Part shown: piece after piece, positions 51,782 to 63,282 of the stretch
Position numbering within the stretch: the stretch's first letter is position 1
Layout of the letters: each line of letters begins with the position of its first letter
Origin: Malania oleifera
Taxonomy: Eukaryota; Streptophyta; Magnoliopsida; Santalales; Ximeniaceae
Direction of reading: 5' to 3'
Length of the DNA stretch: 64,000 bases
NCBI RefSeq assembly: GCF_029873635.1
Contig: NC_080421.1
Span: 806,001 to 870,000 of the forward strand
Translations under genes and position numbers: made by a program
Notes under the pieces: generated by a model
The model's input: the letters and a program-made list of their open reading frames with translations, nothing else
What the model was told of the DNA's origin: nothing
Database searches by the model: none

Positions 51782-53900
51782 GCACAAATTACTGTCTGAC
51801 CCACTTCATCAATTCTATTCAGATAAGTGATGACCCACGTTCCAACATTTCAGTTTGATCAGTTCCTGCGAAGAAGTGATTTGGAAAATGATGACAACAA
51901 TATCATGCCTTGTAAAATCTTCTACATATCAGTGGAACGGGAACCTGCAGGAAAAAAATCACAGCATCTAACTCTTTTCATCAACATGCGGACCAACATA
52001 GCATCAAATAATCAGCCCATGAGAACCATTATTCTATGAACCAGAAGAAATCGACTATCACAAACAGCCATAATCAATCCAGAAAACAAGATTAAGCATG
52101 CTGCAGCAACCTGCCAATTAAAGCCTCCCAAGTAACTCCTAAAATTATTAGGCAAATAAGGCACGGCAACACTGAGTAATAAAGATATCCATAAACAATA
52201 TGTGGCAACTCACAAATTCTTTCTGTTTGTGTTTTTTTTTTTTTTGCTTATTTTTTTCCTGGCAAGAACCTACTCAACCTAGTCCTAAAACCCCATTTTC
52301 TTCTCCTTATACACGCAGCATTACGTTTTAAAATTCCTAAATTTTTATATGCATGCCTAGCTTCGCATCTCAAGCTTTACTGATATAGTATGCTTCAATG
52401 TACTTGCGAACAAACTACAATATAAAATTAGCAATAGATGAACAGAGGAAAAAAGGGAAAGGGGGGAAAACCTGATAACTGGATCAGAAGGATTGATGTA
52501 AATGTAGTTTCTCTACTAAGAGATTTCTACCTGGATGCAGATTCAGTGCAGAATGCTTCAGGAGAAAACTGCAGATTTAAGTTTAAGAGATGGATCTAAC
52601 ATAAAACAAAGTCAAAGATGTGGGTCTAAGTTGAAAATTTGGTTTACCGACAAAATGTCCGGCCATGGGTCCATCAAATGAACAATGGGCAAGACCAACT
52701 AAGTCCTTCTAGCGAGTCCCGCCAGCTGAAAAAAGCCCCCAAACAATTTTCGCAGATAAGCTACAAAAATTGCAAGAAAGAGGGTGTCTTGTAGGACATT
52801 TGACGAACACATTGCATGCAAATTACAAATTGGAAAAAACCCAATTTGGGAACACTAAGACAAAACCCTTTTAGGAATATCGGAATGAAAATCACAGCAG
52901 ACCTACGAAACTGAGCGCATTGTTCTTCATTGTGTGCGTCCAAGGAGTTGCATATCGGCGGCACCGACGTCGTTCAGAACAGAAACCTTAAACAACTCGA
53001 CCAAGATGTTGTTGCAAACGCTTCTTCTCTCAGGTTGACTTTATCTGCTATGTTGTGTCCCTTCGCGCACCATACCCACCAGCTGGGATTTGATGTTCTT
53101 CTGTGCTAAACTGGTAGCGCAGGTGGGTACGAACAAAGATCTAAATGTTCTTGAGTTTTGCAGGATAATGACTGTAAGAAGGAGCTGCAGATGCAGTGTT
53201 CGAGAGAGAAGCCTAATTGAGCAGCCACGGAGGACTTCCAAGAGAACTGCAAGCAAGAAGACGCTCTACGCTCCGACTGATAATCAATCTGAACCGTAGT
53301 AGAAGCAAATCGAGGTCTCTCTCTCTCAGCTGGCATCACAAAATTAAATTGCATAAAATGATCATTGAATTATCTCATCGGTTTCAATTTGATGAAAGTG
53401 TCATTTTGCTTGTAAAAGTAGTATTTAAATTCAGTAATCTTAAGAAAGTTTTAGATTTAGAATTAGATTTAAATAAAATATAATGTAAAATTATATTAAA
53501 ATTTATTTATATTTATTTAAATTTAAATATAAAATATAAAATTTATGTTCCCTAATACATCATAAAGTAGCATGCGACTCAAAACTAGCTAGGAATCATA
53601 TGTTATGAAATTAACATTAAAACATATTTCTTATATGAATAAATTCAAGTATTAACATTATAAATTTTATCAACTTCCTGCTAATATTTTTTTATTGTCA
53701 TTTTTAGCAAAAACAACCAATTTTATGAACATAAATGAAATCATTTTTTTTTTTTTTTGGGGCAAAACAAAGTATATTTACAAAAAAAAATAAATAGAAA
53801 ATACTAGAATTGAATAGAAATATTTTGGGAATAAGAGATCAAAGAAGTGTGGTGATTGTTGATAATTTTACTTGTGAATTGTCTTATATTGAGAAAGTCG
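51782..53900 (-). other. Upstream region of the transporter gene
   Basis: Contains the 5'UTR and promoter of the minus-strand transporter; a leader intron is possible but was not fixed. The GC-richer part at 52900-53310 looks transcribed-like on either strand but shows no domain. From about 53350 the sequence is AT-rich with a T run near 53743. No element ends were found. Confidence 0.45.
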
Positions 53901-54045
53901 AGTGTATGATGGGTACTTATATATATGGTTGATTTTAATACCTAATGATTTTAATTTTTAAGTTTAGTTTGTGCTCACTCATGTGTATTAAAGCCGCCCA
54001 TGAGGATTCTTCTAAACTTGATTTAGTGAATGAGGTAGTGGATAA

Positions 54046-54605
54046 GAAGTTGTGCCTCTTGTAAGCAGCAGGATTTGTAACGGGAAGTTCCATCCAAGTT
54101 TAAGTAGCAAATTAGTGGAATCCTTGGGTGTTTTGCCCAAGGCGAGGACGTAGGCTAGATTTGGCCGAACCTCGTTAAAAAGTCGGCGTCTATGCTCTCT
54201 CTCTATCTCTCTTTACAATTCCGCACTTATATTCATTTGATATGATGTGCATGTTTTAAATATTAGAATATCTAAATATCTAAAATACTTGAGATTGATT
54301 GAGTAATACTAAGATTAAAGATAAGACATATGCAGAATTTTTAAAATACTCAATTCACTTCCCCTCTTGGGAATACACATAAATTCACATAGGTTATCCC
54401 TTAAATTGTTGGAATTTTTTTGAGTCATAATCTCCTTTTTGACAATATAGAGAGAGCATAGACGCCGAATTTTTAACGAGGTTCGGCCAAATCTAGCCTA
54501 CGTGCTCGCCTTGGGCAAAACACCCAAGGATTCCACTAATTTGCTACTTAAACTTGGATGGAACTTCCCGTTACAAATCCTGCTGCTTACAAAAGGCACA
54601 ACTTC
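54046..54605. repeat. Near-perfect 160-bp inverted repeat with a 240-bp loop
   Basis: The left arm, 54046-54206, is the reverse complement of the right arm, 54447-54605, with only about five differences. Shared landmarks include AAGCAGCAGGATTTGTAACG, CAAGGCGAGGACGTAGGC (G to C in the right arm) and GGCGTCTATGCTCTCTC. The left arm continues into CAATTCACTTCCCCTCTTGG at 54350-54378. That marks it as the R-U5 end of a Sirevirus-like LTR, so the structure is two LTR pieces head to head. Transcribed in either direction it would form a long hairpin. Confidence 0.88.
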
Positions 54606-54767
54606 CTCTTATTTCGCTGCTTACAAGAGGCATAACTTCCTCCTTCCTGGTTCACAGTCCGAACCGTTAATAAATAGATGAATAAACTTTTTGAACACTC
54701 AGATACTTCTCAACAAGTTAATGAGTACAATAAACTCTAAACACACTCACAGGATATAATGTGAAGC

Positions 54768-55420
54768 TTAATGAGTGTCTGTGATGTTTTCAATAATATT
54801 TTTGCAAGGAACACAAAGCTCATCCAAAACATATATACCACCCTCTTTACGGCCTTTCCCAATTAGCTTCCCGAATTGAGAATCCTGCACATGACAAGAA
54901 GTAGAGGAAAAATGATTAGAATAACCAGCATCACACAATTGACCAATAGAGACAAGACTCATAGTTAGGTTAGGAATGCTATAAACATCTGAAAGTGATA
55001 AATTATGAGTATGAATGGAGCTAACACCATTTAAAGCCATAGGAGTGCCATCAGCAGTTAGCACAGAATTTGAAGAAAATGATGGATGTATAGACGTAAA
55101 TGAAGAGAAGCTAGGGGATATATGATGAGATGCACCAGAATCTAAAACCCACAAAGAAGAGGATATACCTGAAGGAGTAGGTGATGACAAATTTACTAGC
55201 AGATGGAGTGGACATGGATATACCTGTATTAGACTGGTGCCCTCCTGGTCACCACTACTGGGGCATTAGACCCCCTAAATGTTGAGATAACTTTCCTCCA
55301 TTTCGCCACGACTGTGAAATTTGAGTCTTATTCAACAATTTTGGACATTGAGCCTTCCAATGACCCTTCTGTTTGCAAAAACTACACTCATCAATTGCAA
55401 CTTTCTAAGTGGGAACTGGG
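54768..55420 (-). pseudogene. Copia gag-protease fragment
   Basis: On the minus strand a CCHC knuckle (CSFCKQKGHWKAQC) near 55345-55390 is followed, after stops near 55255, by a copia protease/pre-integrase segment. It has WVLDSGASHHIS near 55130-55155, then VYSIPNLTMSLVSIGQLCDAG. The frame ends at 54768 without integrase or RT. It is an isolated remnant next to the inverted repeat. Orientation agrees with the copia-type LTR and primer site at 62694-62862, so both could be parts of one element split by the LTR at 56020; that link is inference. Confidence 0.8.
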
Positions 55421-56014
55421 AGAAGACCTTTACCCATATATGATTTGATCAGATGCACTTTCTTTGCCATTAATTCTTTGCTTTATTCAGAAAACACTAC
55501 ATACACTGCAAATAGCACTACAAACACTGCAAATAGACGATGCGACGATCTGCAAATTAATCTGAGAATGGCAAGAGCGAAACCAAACCTGTCAATATCA
55601 AGCCAAGCGAGAATCCAACAAATCACAAGTCAAAGTTGAACCAAAGGCAAACCGTGTCCAAATTCACTACCAGCCAAAATCCGTTAGAAAACCAAAATCG
55701 AACCATACGAACAAACAAAAAAGACCATTTCACCAGTCTAATATGCCAGCCAAGAACAAAATCATCATTTCAACAAAAGATTTGATTATCTCCCAAACAA
55801 AACCCAAGTTCTCATTACTTTTTTTTTTTCACAAAAGACGAAAATGAACAAAAATAGTTGTCTCCTCTCTTACCTCTGTTTGCCTAATAAAGATAACAAA
55901 ACTTTGCTCCATTTGAGTTCCAACTCCCTTTCCAGCTTCTCAATTTTGTTAAATGTTTTTTTTTAACAAAACATTTACTTTACCCTTCCTTCTCCTCTTC
56001 GTACACAACCCACC
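55421..56014. other. Unassigned sequence left of the solo LTR
   Basis: No confirmed gene. On the minus strand about 28 codons (KIEKLERELELKWSKVLLSL, then LGKQR) run at 55873-55955 into a donor-like GTAAGAG, with a possible acceptor CTATTTGCAG near 55530. The charged heptad pattern hints at a coiled coil. It may be a captured exon or chance. Confidence 0.3.
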
Positions 56015-57079
56015 AGATTTGTAACGACCTAGAAAATTTTAAGGAAGACAACAAACGGAATAGGGAAAAATAGAAGAAAGGGAAAAGGAATTTTTAAGGA
56101 AAATTCAGCGAGAACTCGTTGACGAACCAATTGGTTTATTCGACGAGCGTTCTTCCTTGACCCGTCGATGAGGGCACATGTCTCGTCGACGAGGAGTTGC
56201 CGAGGGGTTTGAGATATTCTAAATTTTTTCGATGAGCTTCAGGTTCCTTCAACGAGTCCACGTGTCTCGTTGATGAGGCTCTACTTATAAATAGAGTTGC
56301 TTTCATTTTTCAGTGAGAAAAATTCTACATGAAGCCTCTCTCTCTCTCTCTCTCTAGAAAATAGTCCGTCTGCCTTCTCTCTCCAATTCCGGGCTGGATT
56401 CGACCCAATTTGACAATTCGGAACCACTACGGAGTTCATAGGATTGTTCTCTGTAAGGCTACTGGAGCATATCATTGATTTGGGGTTTTGGGGCACCATC
56501 CCAAAATCAGGGTAGGTGAGTTATTTTGGAATTTTCTTAATAAATATAATTATTTGGAGCCTAGGAAGTATTAAATGAGTGTTTTTCTAAGATTTGAGAA
56601 AGTTGGGATTTTTGGAATACAGGGTCTCATTTTGTTCGATTTTAGGCTGAATCCCGAGGAGCAGGTAAGGAGAAATACTTTATAATAGATTTTTACCAAT
56701 TTTAAACTAGTTAATTTTTTGGTATAAAATTATAGATATTTATGTAAATTATTCTGAATGGTGCAGGCATTGAAAATAATGTTTTTTGAATATATATTAT
56801 ATTAGGAAAAATAGTGTGGCATGAAACCAACTTTGATAATTAAATGGTTGCAAGTACTGTGGAATGATGATTTATTGTGATTGTGAATACTGTTTGGGCT
56901 GCGAATTCTACTTGGTTGAACATACTGGTTGGTTGTGGATATTGTCTGATTGTGTATACTGTGGTAGATGCATGATGTGTTTGATTTGTTGTTTTTTATA
57001 TTGATTTGTGTTGTGGTTCATGTAAATTGCAATATAGTGTTGATAGTGGTATGAAGAGGTCGTTATATCGTACCTGATA

Positions 57080-59075
57080 TGTAACGACCTGCTTAAGTAT
57101 ATTCATATAATAAAACATAATTAATAATAAAGTCAACTTGAACCCGTGGGTAGCGGGGACACTCGTCATACACAGAGGAACCTAGGCAGCAGTAAATGTA
57201 AATCACATTCAACGACCACAAATTATATAATACCAGAGTCTAATATATTCCCAAAGATACTGTGATTATATATACAATCTCCAAAATATCAAAATAAACC
57301 TAGGATCTTACAACAAAAATCTCTTGATCCTAGATCAGAACTTACTCTTCTAGTAGGGAAGCTAAACTCACTCAGCAGCGGCCCTGACCCGTCGGTCTCT
57401 CTGGGTTTCCTGAAATAATTTAAACTTAGGGTGAGACGTCTCTCAGTAAGAGTAGATAAATTAAAATTAGTTGTGTGGCAACATGAATATTTAATGTTGT
57501 AATACAAATACCGTACATTTCACATATCATAAAACATAGATCGTAATATGGTTAAATAAACATATAAATTCATATTTCCAAGTAATCGTACTAATCATTT
57601 ATTATCTGATATAATCTATAATACTGAAAACTACCCAGAATGAATAGCTAGTTGATGTCATGTATTACCCTCCATGACGGGTTGTGCAGCCCGAAGGCGG
57701 GACCCGACAATGGCTGGCCGACCACTACCGAGTCAAAAATGTCTGTAAGTATGATGGGCCCACCACACCCTGGTCCGGACTGCCAGGTGGACGTCTACAA
57801 CTCTACACTGAAAGCCACATCGACTATCCATCTCCCACCCCCTCGTGGGGTGGTTAGCACCAATCTAATCATAGATGTCTGATCTATAAGCTACGATACC
57901 GTGCTCCTGAAACTAAACTAAACTAACATTCGGATTCTGATAACATATAATACATAAACATATACTGTTTATCGTAAATCAAATAATAGCATTTTCTGAA
58001 TCCTACATTAACATAATAATTACGGCCTCGCACCAAAAACATAAATAATTGCGGCCTTGCGCCGATCATCAATTATGGCCTTGCACCGAACATATCATAT
58101 ATTCTGAAATCATATCATGTTATTCCTGAAAATATTTGTAAACATGCTTTATTTTCTAAATCTAACTTAACATGGTATAATATATAAAAAACAATATTCA
58201 TGCCACATGAATTGAATGAAACCATATATTCCGTTCTAAAATCACATTTCCTGTACAATTGCAGTATTTTCCCAAACTTACATTTTCTCAATTATACTTA
58301 TATATAATCACATGCTTTCTGAAAATTATTCTACTATTAAATAATAGTAATTTTAATAAAAAAAAATAACTGTTTTAATTTATCCCCTTACCTGACAACT
58401 GAAAAGCCCCTTTATTACACCCATAAGAAACCCTGAGCAATACCCTAAAAATGATAATTCTCAGAACTAAACTTCAGTATTTATTCGAGTACATCATTTC
58501 CTTCAACTGTGGAAAGACCAAATTTCGAATAAAAAGTTTTACCTCAACTCAGGGATGAATTCCAACTTACTTCCACCAACGATCCGCTCCGGCAGATTTG
58601 GAGAGAACTTCCACAGGAGCGTCATGGTGTCCTCAGATCGTTGATTCGTCAAACAATGGAGCCAAAATCAAGGAGAGAGAAGAGAGAAACCGAATGGAGA
58701 GAGAGAGAGAGTGAGTGATTTTTCTTAATTTTTTGCGTGTAAATCTGGGTTTTAGGTTATTTATAGGGCTGGATTCGTCGACGAGACACGTCACCTCGTC
58801 GATGAGTCCTGTAGAAAGTTTGTTGATGAACCTGCACCTTCATCGATGGATTTCATATTTCCCCAAAATCGTCTGTCGGTATCTTCTCGTCGATGAAACT
58901 TGTCTTCGTCAACGAGGTCCTCTTATACCCTTTTCGATGAATCTCCTGTGTTCGTCAACAAGGACCTGATAAATTTCCTCCTTCCAAAGTGCAATGTCAT
59001 CTGCCTCCTCCTATTTCTATTTCCATTTCCCTCCCTCTTTATTATTTAAATACCATTATTCTTCGGGTCATTACA
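57080..59075 (-). mobile_element. Nested solo LTR (Tekay superfamily) 1
   Basis: Starts TGTAACGACCTGC and ends GGGTCATTACA, flanked by TGATA (57075-57079 and 59076-59080). Length 1996 bp. It includes the conserved block with GTGCAGCCCGAAGGCGGG (57650-57900), GCGGCCTTGCGCC-type tandem repeats (58020-58095) and dyads at 58770-58960. Confidence 0.9.
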
Positions 59076-59710
59076 TGATATAACCGTTATATAACGTTGG
59101 CAGTGGTATAAGGAGGTCGTTATATGGGCGTTTATATTGGGGGGTAAAACATTGGCAGTGGTATGAGGAGTTTGTTTTACCTATTTACCATGAACAGGGT
59201 GGTATGTTTTGTAATCTGTGTGATGATTAGTCATGTGTGGACTGTGTAACCTATGTAGTTGATAGTCCTATGTGGACCAGTCCTGTGTGGATATGTATGT
59301 TGTATGTATGATAGTCCTGTGTGGACCAGTCTTGTGTGGACGTGTATGCGTATGTATGAGAGTCCTGTGGACATTGCATTTTGTGTGGATATGGACCCTG
59401 TGTGAGTGAGAATGAAGAATGTGTATATCTTGTGTGGATTGATTGTGGTATGTGTATATGTGTGGAACTCGATGAAATGATTGCCATTGGATATGTGTAA
59501 CTTTAATTACTTAAGTATTTATGGTAAAGTAAAATACTCCGCCCGAGAGTTTGCTCAGGAAGGCGAGTGCTCTGGTAATTATCTGTGGGTACCATAGCAG
59601 AGGGAAGCCACTTGTATGGGCGGGTGAGCTTCCCTATTCTCGAAGACTTTACCTAGATACATAACCCGAGAGCTTACAGAGAAAGGTGAGTACCCTGATG
59701 TTAGCACTAG

Positions 59711-61735
59711 TGTAATGACCTCAAAAATCTTAACATAAAATGAAACATAATAAATAGAAAAGTCAACCCAAACCCGTGGGTAACGGGGACACCTGTCAAT
59801 CACAGTAGAAACCTAAGCAGCAGTAAATATAAATCACATTCTAAAAACCATAGAATATATAATATCAGAGTCTACTGTAATTCCATAATACTATGTTTAT
59901 ATACAATCTCCAAAAGTGCCAAAATAAACTTAGGATCGTACAACAAAAATCTCCTGATCCTAGATCAACGCTTACCCTTCTAGCAGGGAAGTTCAACTCA
60001 CTCAGCGGCGGCCCTGACCAGCCGGTCTCTCTGGGTTTCCTGAAAATCATTTAATGCTCGGGGGGTGAGACACTTCTCAGTAAGGGAAAATAAACTAAAT
60101 AGAGTCGTGTGGCGACATGAATATTTATTGCAGTTATACATACTTAGTACATTTCATATATCTAAAAACATACATCATAACATGGTGGAATAATCATATA
60201 CTTTCATATTTTCTAATAATTCATACTGATCATGAAATTTCTGTTATAACTAATAATACCAAAAACATACCCAGGATGAATAGTTAGCTAATGTCATGTA
60301 TTACCCCCCATGATAGGTTGTGCAGCCCGAAGGTGGGACCTGACAATGGCCGGCCGACCACTATCGAGTCAAAAATGTTTGTAAGTACGATGGGCTTACC
60401 ACACCCTGGTCCGGACTGCCAGGTAGACATCCACACTTTACACTGAAAGCCACTTTAACTATCCATCTCCCACCCCCTCGTGGGGTGGTTAGCATCAATC
60501 TGATTATAGATATCTGATCTATAAGCTACAGTACCTTGCTCCTGAACTGAACTAAACTAACATCCAGGTTTTGATAACATATAATACATGAGATTATAAC
60601 ATTTTTCATCATTTCATAAATATGGCCTTGCGCCGAAAATTATTTCATAAATACAATCTCGCGCCGAACATTTCATAAATACGGCCTTGTGCCGAAATCA
60701 TTCCATATATATATATACGGCCTCGCGCCAAAATCATTTCATAAATATCATTCTGAAAATAAATCAATTATCATGTATTTTCAACATCATTTTGTACTGT
60801 AACATTTCATATTCTTGAAAACATGCTTTATTCGTAACAAAGTCATATCGTAATACATTTCATGTAAAGTAATATTCATACCACACATTTTCTGTAGAAA
60901 GCCATACATTGTATTCTAAAAATCATAATTCCTGGCATCTCATACATATATATACATTTCAACATATTAGCAGTATTTTCTCAAAAGTGCATTTCCTTTG
61001 TAATATACAGATATAATACATGCTTTCCTGAAAATAAATTTACTTATACATAATAATAATTTGCATGGAAAATAACTGTTTTAGTTTATTCCCTTACCTG
61101 ACTACTGAGAAAAGCCCCTATAAATTCTGGTCTCACACCCGCAGGATTTCCTAATCAATACCCTGAAAATGAAAACTCTCAGTACTAAACTTTAGTATTT
61201 TCATGCGAATATCATTTCCTATAACTACAGTAGGACCAAATTCGGCATAAAAATCCTTACCTCAACTCAGGGATGATTTCCAACTTGCTTTCCTTAACGA
61301 TCCGCTCAGGCGGATTTGGAGAGAACTTCCCCAGGAGCATTGTGGTGGCTTCAGATCGTCGAATCGACGAAAATCAGCCCAAATCGAAGGGAGAAGAGGA
61401 GGGAGCCGAAAGGGGGGAGAGAGAGTGAGTGAGAGATTTCTTAATTTTTACATTTAAATCCAGATTTCTACTATTTATAAGATCAGATTCATCGACGAGA
61501 CACGTCACCTCGTCGACGAGTCTTGAAGAAAGTTCGTCGACGAACCTACACTTTTGTCGACGAATTTCAGACTCTCCCAAAACCCTCTCTCGGTATCTTC
61601 TCGTCGATGAAACTTGGCTTCATCGACGAGGCCCTCTTATACCCTCGTCGACGAAGTCAACTTCCTCCTTCTATTATTGTTTCAATTTTCCTTCCTCTTA
61701 ATTATTTAAATTCCATTATTATTCGGGTTGTCACA
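59711..61735 (-). mobile_element. Nested solo LTR (Tekay superfamily) 2
   Basis: Starts TGTAATGACCTC and ends GGGTTGTCACA, flanked by ACTAG (59706-59710 and 61736-61740). Length 2025 bp. Same subfamily as the LTR at 57080-59075: similar conserved block (60290-60540), GGCCTTGCGCCGAAA-type repeats (60600-60740) and dyads (61490-61660). Confidence 0.9.
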
Positions 61736-62693
61736 ACTAGAGCAGAGGGAATCTACTTGTAATGGCAGGTATAATTCCTTATTCTCAGGAATTATCAGTA
61801 AAAATAATGATGTATGTGTGTATGTGATTGGGTGATAGAGAAATCGACAATGATGTGTTTATGAATGCGTTTTCTTAGCTGCTATTGGTAATGAAATACA
61901 ACTGTCTGTATATTTTGTAATTATATATTGAACACTTCAGTCACACACTGTTGTAACTTATTTCTTCCTTACTAAGAGGTGTCTCACCCCGTCGATTATT
62001 TAATCTTTTCAGGTCTTCTAGGTGATCGAGCTTTGATAGATCTAGGGCGGGGTTAGTTTTTGTGAGTGGATACTAGAACAGGTTTATGTCATGTTTTGTG
62101 TCAAATTATCCTGGTTATGTAATATAGAGGATTCAGTTGAACTTTTTTTTTTATGGATTTGTGTATGTATATGTATAGCACTCTGGCATTTTTTTTGAGG
62201 TCATTTAATTAATTCTACTACGTAAATGGTATCAGAGACACATGATTTGTCTCATAACACTTCGAGCCTCACGTGGCGGGTCTGGGACGTTACAAGATTA
62301 GTATACTTTTCGCATAAAAAAGCACCAGAGGAAGTCTATCAAAAGGAAGAAACCACAAATGCAAGCCTTCAATTGCCCACAATTCATACCACCGAGGCTC
62401 ACATACACAATGAATCACACTGTGCTGTAAGAACATATATCAAAATCAATTGCATGCTCCCTGGGCTTGCCATTCGTAACTCGTGCCCCTTCTGCCTCCA
62501 TGAATCGCCCTCTAATAACCGAAGCTCGCCAAAGACAGCACCTGCAACTCCATGCCCGAAGATCTCCCAGAGCCCCTCCAAATCCGACCTCCTTGTCAAT
62601 CGTCTTCGAGGATGACAGTGACGACCCCGACGACGACGACGACCCTAATGACAGCAACTCAATGAATCCCACAATAGTCTAAGGGTTTAACCT

Positions 62694-62705
62694 GCTCCGA
62701 TACCA
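62694..62705 (-). other. Primer-binding site of a copia-type element
   Basis: On the minus strand TGGTATCGGAGC directly follows the LTR end TCTAACA. It differs from the initiator Met tRNA complement by one base (A to G). Confidence 0.7.
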
Positions 62706-62862
62706 TGTTAGAATCAAAGGAGAATAAAAGATTAGGAAAAGAGTCTTTCATTGAATCATTAGGGTTCTACAAGAGATTAAGATGACTTATATAGCCTACA
62801 AGAATAAGAAGGGAAAAGACTACTCTACCCTAATATAATGCAAATAATTATTATCACTAACA
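62706..62862 (-). repeat. Short copia-type 5' LTR
   Basis: 157 bp bounded by TGTTAG and CTAACA, abutting the primer-binding site. Its size suits the short LTRs of copia lineages such as Ale, or a TRIM. No matching second LTR was found in the window, so the element is incomplete. Confidence 0.6.
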
Positions 62863-63277
62863 GGTAGAATAGAGCTCATATTTACAAAGCTGCATAAGTA
62901 CCTTTGCTTTGAAAATGTGGGTGGATCCATGGTGGTGGCCAACCGTTTCTTAGCCTCTGGATTAGAAACTTCTACAATGAATGGGTTCTTTATCTAAGGT
63001 TGCGATCAAAGTTAAGCTAGGAACTGGGAGGACACTGAAGTCCTCTGAAGGTTATCTCTATCTCAACATTTTAAGCAAAACTTAGTCCTTTTATCTAAGT
63101 CAGAGCTTGTATTAAATGTTCATTAGTATTTCTTAAGGTTACCTCCTCTCACCTTAACAATAGTAAATAGCTACTCTCGAGTCTATTTCCCAAATTTACC
63201 ACCTTAAGTCTTTTAATTGAGGTATCCTTTGCTTTCATACATATTTCTTAGGGTTATCTCCTCTTACCTTAATGGTA
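62863..63277. other. Non-coding DNA
   Basis: No gene or repeat end was recognised. A phrase of the type TTAGGGTTATCTCCTCTTACCTTAA occurs twice in diverged form (near 63133 and 63248), suggesting a small tandem duplication. Confidence 0.4.
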
Positions 63278-63282
63278 ATAAA

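Larger units (their letters stand above)
56020..62294 (+). mobile_element. Solo LTR (Tekay superfamily, diverged) carrying two nested solo LTRs
   Basis: Starts TGTAACGACCTAG and ends GGGACGTTACA, flanked by AGATT (56015-56019 and 62295-62299). After removal of the inner two LTRs it is about 2.24 kb. It has GTCGAC-type dyads (56110-56275), a TATAAATAG box near 56286, an R region CCATCCCAAAATCAGGGTAG (56500-56516) and, at 59230-59480, tandem GTCCTGTGTGGACCA-type repeats. It differs enough from the 30.8-43.2 kb LTRs to be its own subfamily. Confidence 0.88.

Noticed and set aside
50432-51787. Start of the transporter two codons further upstream
   Set aside because: That codon is TTG; the first ATG, at 51781, gives the family's MKL start.
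62399-62682. Overlapping frames with an acidic or basic tail near the copia primer site
   Set aside because: No ATG for the plus frame, low-complexity GAC repeats, and the region fits the leader of a copia-type element.
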